A stretch of 5,363 bases of DNA from Candidatus Latescibacterota bacterium (lineage in GTDB: Bacteria > Krumholzibacteriota > Krumholzibacteriia > Krumholzibacteriales > WJIX01), in assembly GCA_030621255.1 (NCBI GenBank), contig JAUXHZ010000100.1, forward strand, positions 1-5,363. Direction: 5' to 3'. The notes beneath the pieces were generated by a model that saw only the letters and a list, made by a program, of their open reading frames with translations, had not been told where the DNA came from and searched no databases. A program made the translations under genes and the position numbers. Positions 1-5,363 of the stretch are shown piece by piece (position 1 is the first letter of the stretch; each line of letters opens with the position of its first letter).

Positions 1-1
1 C

Positions 2-529
2 CTCAATCATCCGCGCGTTGAATCAGAACCTTCCAAAACAGATGAATATTATTCCTGCTCTGACTGTCATGACCATCACGCATATACCGGTTATTATACT
101 CCCGTTGTCTATCCAGGCATGTGGCACAACTACTATATTGAACCCTGGTGGTATAATGAGCTTTCAGACCCAGGGAAACAAAATATCCCCACAAGAAGTA
201 TAATAGGAGACAGAGATATACTAATAAATGATAAAGAGGTAATAATCGGACGTGACCTGTTAGATTCAAATCCGGTTAACATAGACTTCGGGGCTTCAAC
301 AATTAGGGAAAACGGGGAATCAAAAACTATAGAAAACGGGAAGAAATCGACTGTAATAGAAAAGAAAAAAGAAAACAAAGATACAAGATTGATTAAAAAA
401 TCACACGATAGCGGCCAAAATACTTCAAAGCGGTCAAACGAACGCGAGTCCGAAGAGAAGAACAGAGAAGATAATAACAATAATGATAACAAAAACAAAT
501 CCAACCACAAAAAGCGGCCTTCCCGATGA
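2..529 (+). CDS. Unrecognised protein, C-terminal part only (5' end outside window)
   Basis: The frame is open from the left edge to the TGA at 527-529, giving 175 visible residues. The gene starts upstream; an internal ATG at 119 is in frame but nothing marks it as the start. Visible residues 19-23 read CSDCH, a CxxCH motif of the kind that binds haem c, followed by HH and an aromatic-rich stretch (about residues 30-51, many Tyr and Trp). After a plain middle section, residues from about 102 to the end form a low-complexity, hydrophilic tail rich in Lys, Glu, Asn, Ser and Arg, with no hydrophobic segment. I do not recognise the family. Its position 41 bases before an outer-membrane barrel gene, together with the composition, suggests an exported envelope protein or lipoprotein, but the signal peptide that would show this is not in view. 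The CxxCH could be chance or half of a metal site. Confidence 0.65.
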   Translation, partial: LNHPRVESEPSKTDEYYSCSDCHDHHAYTGYYTPVVYPGMWHNYYIEPWWYNELSDPGKQNIPTRSIIGDRDILINDKEVIIGRDLLDSNPVNIDFGASTIRENGESKTIENGKKSTVIEKKKENKDTRLIKKSHDSGQNTSKRSNERESEEKNREDNNNNDNKNKSNHKKRPSR

Positions 530-559
530 ATCCCGGGCCGGCAGGAATTCTTACGCAGT

Positions 560-567
560 GAGGTGAT
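560..567 (+). promoter_or_regulatory. Ribosome binding site deciding a TTG start
   Basis: GAGGTGAT lies 3-4 bases before the TTG at 571. An in-frame TGA at 559-561 rules out any start further upstream in this frame, so TTG at 571 is the first possible start codon and is well placed behind this site. Confidence 0.75.
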
Positions 568-570
568 AAA

Positions 571-1881
571 TTGAATATCAGAAAAACAGCAATATCTATT
601 TTTATAATGCTTCTTTGTGCTGTACCGGCACGTTCACAAATAATCGGCACACTACAGCTTGACAGACTGAATCTGCTTAACACATACGAGTCGGGCGCCA
701 GGCCGGCTTCACTAGGGGGTGCTTATACAGCCGTGAGTGATGACGCCTTCGCTCTAATTTACAACCCTGCCGGGCTGACTCAGATAAAAAAGAAGGAATT
801 ATCATTCGGGATTCACTATGCCGCGAAAGATCTGACCACTAATTACAGGGGATATAATTCCCTTATCCCTAATTCATCGACCGGGATCTGTCACCTGACA
901 ACTGTTTACCCCTATCCCACGTACCGCGGCAGCCTGGTTCTAGGGTTTGGCATATTCCGTGTTGCAAATTCTAATCTTGAGTATTTTAAAACAGCTTGGC
1001 GCTCCGATCTGTCCGGTATAATCCGGAACACATTTAATCAAACAGGAACTATATACCAGTACCGGTTCGGAGCGGGCATAGATATTTCTCCGAGGGTTGC
1101 CGTCGGCACCAACTTAGTTATATGGGATGAATCAGCACAATTCATTGAAGAAATTTCTTATGCGGGAGGTGATTCAACCTATATTTTCAGTGATGATGTT
1201 TCAGCTCACCTTGACGGCTTAAGCATGGAGTTCGGGTTTCTTTTCAGATTGTCCAGCCGACTAAGAGCCGGCTTTAAAATAAGCAGCCCGGTCTGGCTCT
1301 CCTATGAAGGTGACGCTGTTGAATCCTATGATGGAAACTGGTCTAATGGTGATCCGTGGACAACTGACCCCTATTACTTCTACATCGAAGATGAATATAC
1401 ACTTCCTATGAAATTCAGGGGAGGCATTTCATATCAACTTATGAATCTGCTTGTCAGCGCGGATGCCGAATACTGTGACTACAGTCAGACAAAATATAAC
1501 GGCCTTAAAATGTTTAACGAGTTAGATCCGGGCAAACCTCTTCTTAAGGAAACTGTAGATTTCAATCTGGGGGCGGAGCTTACACTTCCATTCTATCCCG
1601 CCAAAGTGCGCGCGGGATACTCTTTTGCTCCTTCGAGATTTGCGGGGTTGGAAGAAATTACTTATATCGCGGGTATTAGTGAACAACTTACCACTGAATG
1701 GTCTCCTTTCGATGTTATCAAAAACCGGGAATTTTATTCCTTCGGTATAGGGGGTCTTATCGACCAGGTCCTTAAAATTGATCTTAATGTCGCTGTCGGA
1801 AGTTTCGAGAGAGAATCAGAGTATTTGAGTGAGAAGATCGAAATTACCGAGGTTTCACTTTCGACCTCTTATAGATTTTAA
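571..1881 (+). CDS. PorV/PorQ-type (OmpP1/FadL-like) outer-membrane beta-barrel protein
   Basis: This is a complete protein of 436 residues, starting at TTG behind GAGGTGAT and ending at TAA. Residues 1-22 look like a Sec signal peptide: a basic NIRK start, a hydrophobic core to about residue 18, then PARS before Q23. Cys16 is not in a lipobox, so signal peptidase I cleavage is expected. Residues 42-69 (GARPASLGGAYTAV, then SDDAF and YNPAGL) match the N-terminal signature typical of PorV/PorQ and FadL-like barrels. The rest alternates polar and aromatic residues as in beta-strands, and the protein ends in Tyr-Arg-Phe, the terminal aromatic used in outer-membrane barrel assembly. In Bacteroidota, PorV and PorQ work with type IX secretion, while FadL proteins import hydrophobic substrates. 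Neither role can be assigned here, as no type IX gene or substrate is in view. It is probably cotranscribed with the gene ending at 529. Family placement is fairly sure; function is open. Confidence 0.85.
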   Translation: MNIRKTAISIFIMLLCAVPARSQIIGTLQLDRLNLLNTYESGARPASLGGAYTAVSDDAFALIYNPAGLTQIKKKELSFGIHYAAKDLTTNYRGYNSLIPNSSTGICHLTTVYPYPTYRGSLVLGFGIFRVANSNLEYFKTAWRSDLSGIIRNTFNQTGTIYQYRFGAGIDISPRVAVGTNLVIWDESAQFIEEISYAGGDSTYIFSDDVSAHLDGLSMEFGFLFRLSSRLRAGFKISSPVWLSYEGDAVESYDGNWSNGDPWTTDPYYFYIEDEYTLPMKFRGGISYQLMNLLVSADAEYCDYSQTKYNGLKMFNELDPGKPLLKETVDFNLGAELTLPFYPAKVRAGYSFAPSRFAGLEEITYIAGISEQLTTEWSPFDVIKNREFYSFGIGGLIDQVLKIDLNVAVGSFERESEYLSEKIEITEVSLSTSYRF

Positions 1882-1905
1882 AGATATCCTTATCTGCCGA
1901 GGGGC

Positions 1906-2388
1906 CTAGTCAGTCTTCCGTTTGATACCCTTTAGGAGGGAAAGATAGGCATTATCCAGTTTTGAAAGCATTTCATCAGATAACCCTCCCCCCATTTCCA
2001 TAATCCTGTTGTAATACTCTTCAATATACCGGCATAGGAAAACATTCTGTTTATTTATCTGATCATCGATTAACTGCAGCACTTCTTCTTTGTGCTTCAG
2101 GAAGTTATCTTCTTCATCCTGGCCTTCTGTATTATGGAAATATTTGTTTAGAATCTGAAGCCAGTAGCTATCGTGCCGGCCGCCGTTGTCAAAAATGCAC
2201 CCCGGCTCACCGACAAGGAAACAATATCCATAGACAAAATAAGAGCATGAAATGTTTCCGGCGAGAAAAAACCGGCGGTGGCAATCGATATTTATCTCTT
2301 CGAGATTGCAAGGCAACTGGCACTCATCACAAAAGGCCTCAGCGTCACCGCCAAAAACGAAGGGTAATTTCATAATCTTTTTTGCCAA
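1906..2388 (-). CDS. Small cysteine-rich cytoplasmic protein of unknown function, downstream of rnc
   Basis: 160 residues, starting with TTG at 2388 and ending with TAG. The start is chosen because AAGAGGT (2401-2395) lies 6 bases upstream; the alternative ATG at 2373 has no binding site. It begins 11 bases after the rnc stop, so it is probably translated with rnc as the last gene of the operon. The N-terminal half holds seven cysteines: C20-x2-C23-x3-C27-x8-C36-x11-C48-x7-C56-x7-C64, with His37 and His72 nearby; an eighth is C119. The spacing suggests bound zinc or an iron-sulfur cluster. From about residue 77 to the end the protein is charged (Glu, Lys, Asp), mostly helical in appearance and free of membrane segments or a signal peptide. 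I do not recognise the family. Metal binding is inferred from cysteine spacing alone. Confidence 0.75.
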   Translation of the reverse strand: MAKKIMKLPFVFGGDAEAFCDECQLPCNLEEINIDCHRRFFLAGNISCSYFVYGYCFLVGEPGCIFDNGGRHDSYWLQILNKYFHNTEGQDEEDNFLKHKEEVLQLIDDQINKQNVFLCRYIEEYYNRIMEMGGGLSDEMLSKLDNAYLSLLKGIKRKTD

Positions 2389-2394
2389 TTGTTT

Positions 2395-2401
2395 ACCTCT
2401 T
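2395..2401 (-). promoter_or_regulatory. Ribosome binding site overlapping the rnc stop codon
   Basis: On the minus strand AAGAGGT begins inside the TAA stop of rnc (2402-2400) and sits 6 bases before the TTG at 2388. Sharing bases with the stop codon suggests translational coupling, and it is the reason for preferring TTG 2388 over ATG 2373. Confidence 0.7.
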
Positions 2402-3155
2402 ATTCTTCCCCGGAAATAACCGTAAGTGCTTCCTTAGCGGCCATCTGCTCCGCGTCTTTTTTGTTTTTCCCTCTTCCTCTACCACGAGTTATTCCTTCGA
2501 TCTTCACTTCAATAAAAAATATTTTATCGTGTTCAGGCCCCCTGGTAGATTTTACGCTGTACTCAGGATATCTCCCATATTCACGTTGTACCCATTCCTG
2601 AAGCTCACTTTTGTAATTTATATAATCTCTGTGTTGTATATCCTCATGTAAAGTGCCAAGGATAAAGTTTATGGTAAAATCCCTGGCAATTTCAAAACCT
2701 CCATCAATATACAAAGCGCCTATAATTGCTTCCATAACATCCGCTTGTATCGAATCCTGCCCATGAACTCCATCTCTGTACGCGTTGTCACTGAGGATTA
2801 TATGTTCTTTCAGTTTAAGCTGTTCCGCTTTCTTTGCCAGAACACTTTTACTTACGAGAAGTGATTTTTTCTTGGTAAGTTCTCCTTCATTTTCATTGGG
2901 AAATTCCCTGATAAGATAACCGGCTGTAGCAAGTCCCAGAACAGCATCTCCTAGAAATTCAAGCCGTTCATAGGTTGTATTTTTACTGTCTGCCGGGAGT
3001 ACCCCGAGAACGGAACTATGAGTTAAGGCTTCAACCAGATTCTCTCTGCCGCGAAAGTTATAGCCTAATTTTTTTTCAAGAGCAGCAAGCCGGCAGCCTC
3101 CATCGTCAACAGAAGCCTTAAAATAACCCTTAAAACGACTCAGGAAATTACCCAT
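2400..3155 (-). CDS. rnc: Ribonuclease III
   Basis: 251 residues. This is the double-strand-specific endoribonuclease that processes rRNA precursors and structured mRNAs as a homodimer in the cytoplasm. The catalytic domain spans about residues 22-170 and contains the family signature ERLEFLGDAVL (63-73). Expected metal-site residues are all present: E63, E66 and D70 in the signature, E90 in NEGEL, and D139 and E142 in DVMEAIIG. The C-terminal double-stranded-RNA-binding domain runs from about 180 to 249, starting NYKSELQEW and ending with the basic helix GKNKKDAEQMAAKEAL. About 25 residues precede the point where the E. coli enzyme begins aligning, a short basic/aromatic extension. The ATG is 14 bases after the fabF stop and has no strong binding site, so translation is probably coupled to fabF. 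Identification is secure. Confidence 0.97.
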   Translation of the reverse strand: MGNFLSRFKGYFKASVDDGGCRLAALEKKLGYNFRGRENLVEALTHSSVLGVLPADSKNTTYERLEFLGDAVLGLATAGYLIREFPNENEGELTKKKSLLVSKSVLAKKAEQLKLKEHIILSDNAYRDGVHGQDSIQADVMEAIIGALYIDGGFEIARDFTINFILGTLHEDIQHRDYINYKSELQEWVQREYGRYPEYSVKSTRGPEHDKIFFIEVKIEGITRGRGRGKNKKDAEQMAAKEALTVISGEE

Positions 3156-3169
3156 AAGAAATCATCAAC

Positions 3170-4405
3170 TCAGTCATCAAAACTTTTCAAAACAAGACTT
3201 ACATTGTGTCCGCCAAAACCGAATGAATTGCTCATTACATAGCGGAGATTCTTCTCGCGCGCTTCCAGTACATGATTCAGAAGACACTCATCATCAACAT
3301 TTTCGAGATTGGCAGTTGGAGGCATAACGTTATTTACTAAAGCCATTGTGGATATAATAAACTCCACTCCCGCAGCACCTCCAAGAAGGTGACCAGTACT
3401 CGATTTTGTTGAACTGACATGAACTGCGCTTTCTTTTCCGAAAAGAGATAGTATTGCCTGCGCTTCCGCTTTGTCATTATACTGCGTGGATGTTCCGTGG
3501 GCATTTATATAATCAATATCTTCAGTGTTAAGGCCTGCATCGTTCAATGCCATTCGCATCGAGGCAACAGCTCCCTCCCCGTTTGGAGACGGAGAAGTTA
3601 TGTGATAGGCATCGCCAGTCATACCAACCCCGACCATTTCAGCGTATATCTCCGCGCCTCTGGCTCTCGCGTGTTCAAGTTCCTCAAGAAGAATAATACC
3701 CGCGCCCTCAGCCATAACAAAACCATCACGATCAACGTCAAAGGGCCGGCTCGATCTCTTAGGATCATCATTTCGAGTCGAAAGTGCCTTCATTGAACAA
3801 AAACCACCGAGTGCCATAGGAGAAATCGTAGCCTCCGCCCCACCCGTAACAGCAGCCTTCGCGTAACCGCTTTTTATTACCATCCATGAAGTCGCTATAG
3901 CGTGTCCGCCTGAGGCGCAAGCAGATACTGTAGCGTAGTTCGGCCCCTTAAATCCATATCGGATAGAAACCAAACCGGAAGCCATATCAGAAATCATCAT
4001 CGGTATAAAGAAAGGACTGATCCTTGAGGGGCCTCCCTTAATATATCTTCCATGCTGTTTTTCGAAAGTTCTAATTCCACCGATACCGGATCCGATTATC
4101 ACAGCAAAATCTTCACCATTGACCTTGTCGGTATCTACGCCCTGAACAGTTTCCACTGAAGCAGCTACGGCCAGTTGTGAAGAGCGGTCCATTCGTTTCG
4201 CATCCTTCTTGTCTATATAATCGTTTGGATCGAAATCGTTGACCTCTCCACCTACCTGTGAGCTGTAATCACTCGGGTCAAAAGCCTTGATTATATCTAT
4301 TCCAGGCCTGCCGGCGACTATATTTTCCCAGTTTTCCTCTACAGTTTTTCCACATGGACTAATAATCCCCATGCCTGTAACAACTACTCTCCTGCTGGCG
4401 GACAT
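3170..4405 (-). CDS. fabF: 3-oxoacyl-[acyl-carrier-protein] synthase II
   Basis: 411 residues. FabF is the cytoplasmic condensing enzyme of type II fatty acid synthesis; it joins acyl chains to malonyl-ACP with loss of CO2. It begins SASRRVVVTGMGIISPCG, as the family does. The nucleophile is Cys163 in TVSACASGGHA. The catalytic histidines are His303 (INAHGTSTQYND) and His339 (STKSSTGHLLGG), with Lys334 between them. The C-terminal glycine-rich loop is GFGGHN. The start is set at ATG 4405 rather than TTG 4453. ATG 4405 is preceded by AGGGGGG, TTG 4453 has no binding site, and the shorter form places the active cysteine at 163 and first histidine at 303, as in E. coli FabF. The 16 codons of the longer form would lie in a hairpin region. 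The gene follows acpP after an unusually long structured gap and precedes rnc by 14 bases. Confidence 0.97.
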   Translation of the reverse strand: MSASRRVVVTGMGIISPCGKTVEENWENIVAGRPGIDIIKAFDPSDYSSQVGGEVNDFDPNDYIDKKDAKRMDRSSQLAVAASVETVQGVDTDKVNGEDFAVIIGSGIGGIRTFEKQHGRYIKGGPSRISPFFIPMMISDMASGLVSIRYGFKGPNYATVSACASGGHAIATSWMVIKSGYAKAAVTGGAEATISPMALGGFCSMKALSTRNDDPKRSSRPFDVDRDGFVMAEGAGIILLEELEHARARGAEIYAEMVGVGMTGDAYHITSPSPNGEGAVASMRMALNDAGLNTEDIDYINAHGTSTQYNDKAEAQAILSLFGKESAVHVSSTKSSTGHLLGGAAGVEFIISTMALVNNVMPPTANLENVDDECLLNHVLEAREKNLRYVMSNSFGFGGHNVSLVLKSFDD

Positions 4406-4408
4406 ATT

Positions 4409-4415
4409 CCCCCCT
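4409..4415 (-). promoter_or_regulatory. fabF ribosome binding site
   Basis: AGGGGGG on the minus strand lies 3 bases before ATG 4405. The run of six G is unusual, but it can pair in several registers with the 3' end of 16S rRNA. It marks ATG 4405 as the fabF start. It lies about ten bases after the end of the hairpin at 4454-4426, close enough for that hairpin to affect ribosome access. Confidence 0.65.
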
Positions 4416-4425
4416 GTACTATCTA

Positions 4426-4454
4426 TTTGAAATCCCTTTTCAAAAGGGTTCAAA
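4426..4454 (-). promoter_or_regulatory. Long hairpin/dyad just upstream of the fabF ribosome binding site
   Basis: The core is a perfect 15-base dyad, CCCTTTT-g-AAAAGGG (4448-4434). It is extended on the outside by TTTGAA (4454-4449) pairing with TTCAAA (4431-4426), with only two unpaired bases between the two helices. As RNA this is a near-continuous stem of about 11-13 bp. It is not a normal terminator, because no run of U follows. It could block or time translation of fabF, be an RNase site, or as DNA be an operator. The pairing is seen directly; the function is inferred. Confidence 0.5.
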
Positions 4455-4459
4455 AAACT

Positions 4460-4560
4460 TGCTAAACTTTACTGCAACACCCCGGAAAAGGGGCGGGTAC
4501 TTAGTACCGTCTGCGCCCGAAACCTTTAGCAGTACTGGTTGCCGGGCGAAACCCCTTGCA
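4460..4560 (-). ncRNA. Candidate structured leader RNA between acpP and fabF (unrecognised class)
   Basis: The minus-strand RNA can fold as follows. A closing helix pairs TGCAA (4560-4556) with TTGCA (4477-4473). Hairpin A pairs CGCCCGG (4548-4542) with TCGGGCG (4520-4514), then AACC with GGTT beyond one bulged C, leaving a 12-base loop. Hairpin B is GGTAC-taa-GTACC (4508-4496). Hairpin C is CGCCCC-ttttcc-GGGGTG (4495-4478). B, C and the closing helix abut with no spare bases, giving a possible four-way junction. The 3' half of loop A, TGCTAAA (4531-4525), is perfectly complementary to TTTAGCA (4466-4460) just past the closing helix, a possible 7-bp pseudoknot. Hairpins A and C each contain a G-U pair that would be an A-C mismatch on the other strand, favouring the sense strand. 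The 4473-4560 part is about 59% G+C, clearly above the AT-rich sequence after it. Function and class are unknown. Confidence 0.45.
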
Positions 4561-4562
4561 TA

Positions 4563-4799
4563 TTATTCCTGAACATTATTTTGTACATATTTAATTGCTT
4601 CGCCGACTTTTGTTATTTTTTCGGCTTCCTCGTCTGGAATCTCCATACTGAATTCTTCTTCAAGCGCCATAACGAGTTCTACGGTATCAAGTGAATCAGC
4701 TCCGAGATCATCAATAAAAGAAGCGTTTTCAATGATTTGATCCTGATTAACTGAAAGCTGCTCTTCAATAACCTTTTTTACTCTGTCTTCAAGTGACAT
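4563..4799 (-). CDS. acpP: Acyl carrier protein
   Basis: 78 residues, the usual length for the family. ACP is the small acidic cytoplasmic carrier that holds growing acyl chains as thioesters on a 4'-phosphopantetheine arm during fatty acid, lipid A and phospholipid synthesis. The attachment serine is Ser36 within [18 protein letters not shown], the canonical DSL motif at the start of helix II. The protein is strongly acidic, as expected. The start is ATG 4799, preceded by a perfect AGGAGGT. It lies 27 bases after the fabG stop and is followed two bases after its own TAA by the structured element described above. Identification is secure. Confidence 0.98.
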   Translation of the reverse strand: MSLEDRVKKVIEEQLSVNQDQIIENASFIDDLGADSLDTVELVMALEEEFSMEIPDEEAEKITKVGEAIKYVQNNVQE

Positions 4800-4808
4800 C
4801 TACTTTTT

Positions 4809-4815
4809 ACCTCCT
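4809..4815 (-). promoter_or_regulatory. Strong acpP ribosome binding site
   Basis: AGGAGGT on the minus strand, nine bases before ATG 4799. It is the only full-consensus site in the window, which fits ACP being needed in much larger amounts than FabG, FabF or RNase III. Confidence 0.85.
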
Positions 4816-4826
4816 GTTTTGAGTAA

Positions 4827-5363
4827 CTAACCCATAACCATTCCACCATCACAGTTAATTACTTGCCCTGTGATGTAACTTCCCAGCCCGGAGATGAGGA
4901 AGAGCACAATCCCCGCAACATCTCTTCCCGTTCCAAATCTTCCAAGTGGTATCTGCTTAAGCATGCTCTCCCTTATACTCTCGGAAAGCTTCGCTGTCAT
5001 CGCTGTTTCAATAAACCCCGGAGCAATCGCGTTCGCTGTGATCCCTCGGGGCGCCAATTCCCTCGCTACAGATTTTGTAAAACCGATAACCCCTGCCTTG
5101 CTCGCGGCATAATTACACTGACCCGCGTTTCCTATAAGGCCTATAACCGAGGCAATATTCACTACACGCCCAAACCTTTTCTTAAGCATATGCCTCGTGA
5201 CCGCTTTTGTAAAATTGTATGTGCCGGTCAAATTTACCTTGATAACACTTTCCCATTCATCATCCTTCATGCGAAGAAGAAGATTGTCCCTGGTAAGCCC
5301 GGCGTTGAATATCAAGAAATGAACCTGTTCACGCCAGTCGAGGACTTTCGATACACATTCGGC
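4827..5363 (-). CDS. fabG: 3-oxoacyl-[acyl-carrier-protein] reductase, C-terminal part (5' end outside window)
   Basis: 178 residues are visible and the frame runs open off the right edge; about 65-70 N-terminal residues, including the TGxxxGxG nucleotide-binding loop, are missing. FabG is the cytoplasmic short-chain dehydrogenase that reduces 3-ketoacyl-ACP with NADPH. Visible residues include the N in KVNLTG (N44), the serine in NIASVIG (S72), and Y85 and K89 in NYAASK: the complete Asn-Ser-Tyr-Lys set of the classical family. Also typical are [21 protein letters not shown] and the C-terminal [17 protein letters not shown] lies in frame at 5315, but taking it as the start would cut off the nucleotide-binding half, so it is internal. 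One oddity is FNAG where the family usually has NNAG. It heads the visible part of the operon, 27 bases before acpP. Confidence 0.96.
   Translation of the reverse strand, partial: AECVSKVLDWREQVHFLIFNAGLTRDNLLLRMKDDEWESVIKVNLTGTYNFTKAVTRHMLKKRFGRVVNIASVIGLIGNAGQCNYAASKAGVIGFTKSVARELAPRGITANAIAPGFIETAMTAKLSESIRESMLKQIPLGRFGTGRDVAGIVLFLISGLGSYITGQVINCDGGMVMG

Noticed and set aside
510..541. CGGCC/GGCCG and CCCGGG repeats around the stop of the first gene as a terminator
   Set aside because: The loop is long, the alternatives are weak and no T run follows. Read-through into the barrel gene is more likely.
1882..1895. AGATA-tcct-TATCT as a terminator between the convergent genes
   Set aside because: The stem is only 5 bp and AT-rich. 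There is no T run on the plus side and only a short TTTAAAA on the minus side. No convincing terminator is visible in the 24-base gap.
3497..3796. 99-codon open frame on the plus strand opposite fabF
   Set aside because: It is fully antisense to a clear conserved gene, with no ribosome binding site or recognisable protein features.
4406..4453. Upstream TTG start for fabF at 4453 adding 16 residues
   Set aside because: There is no ribosome binding site before it, the extra residues lie in a hairpin-forming sequence, and the family N-terminus and active-site numbering fit ATG 4405.
4496..4508. GGTACTTAGTACC palindrome as a FapR-type fatty-acid operator (contains TTAGTACC)
   Set aside because: Only one FapR-like half-site is present, and the second half is not found at the expected spacing downstream. 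The palindrome is better explained as hairpin B of the structured element.
4521..4545. SAM-I riboswitch-like strings: CCGGCAACC followed by TGCTAA on the minus strand
   Set aside because: These words occur in the SAM-I core, but here AACC pairs with GGTT inside the same hairpin, the kink-turn strand and the P3 hairpin between the two words are missing, and the neighbouring genes are not methionine or SAM genes. Most likely chance; an Infernal scan of the SAM clan models would settle it.

Overview
The window comes from a Gram-negative bacterium of moderate, slightly AT-leaning base composition. It carries an outer-membrane beta-barrel of the PorV/PorQ (OmpP1/FadL-like) type, a family common in the Bacteroidota and other FCB-superphylum lineages. 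The housekeeping proteins are clear family members but do not point to a named genus, so FCB or a related candidate phylum is an inference. Two genes begin with TTG codons, each behind a convincing ribosome binding site.

Left part, plus strand (2-1881): the 3' end of an unrecognised gene has a CxxCH motif, an aromatic/His-rich stretch and a highly charged Lys/Asn/Glu tail. After 41 bases comes a complete gene for an exported, predicted outer-membrane beta-barrel. The two probably share a transcript.

Right part, minus strand, reading from 5363 down to 1906: fabG (3-ketoacyl-ACP reductase, N-terminus outside the window), acpP (acyl carrier protein), fabF (3-ketoacyl-ACP synthase II), rnc (RNase III) and a small cysteine-rich protein of unknown function. 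This is the widespread fabG-acpP-fabF-rnc order. AcpP carries the growing acyl chain, FabF condenses it with malonyl-ACP, and FabG reduces the resulting 3-ketoacyl-ACP. Spacings are 27, 157, 14 and 11 bases, so only the acpP-fabF junction is not tight. The two gene groups converge at 1882-1905.

The most unusual part is that 157-base acpP-fabF gap. It begins two bases after the acpP stop and is filled almost end to end with base-pairing potential. There is a closing helix, three successive hairpins that form a possible four-way junction, and a 7-bp loop-to-tail complementarity that could form a pseudoknot. A further long hairpin stops just before the fabF ribosome binding site. Two G-U pairs favour the minus (sense) strand as the transcribed RNA. 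I do not recognise it as a known riboswitch or leader class. It is the best candidate here for an undescribed cis-regulatory RNA.
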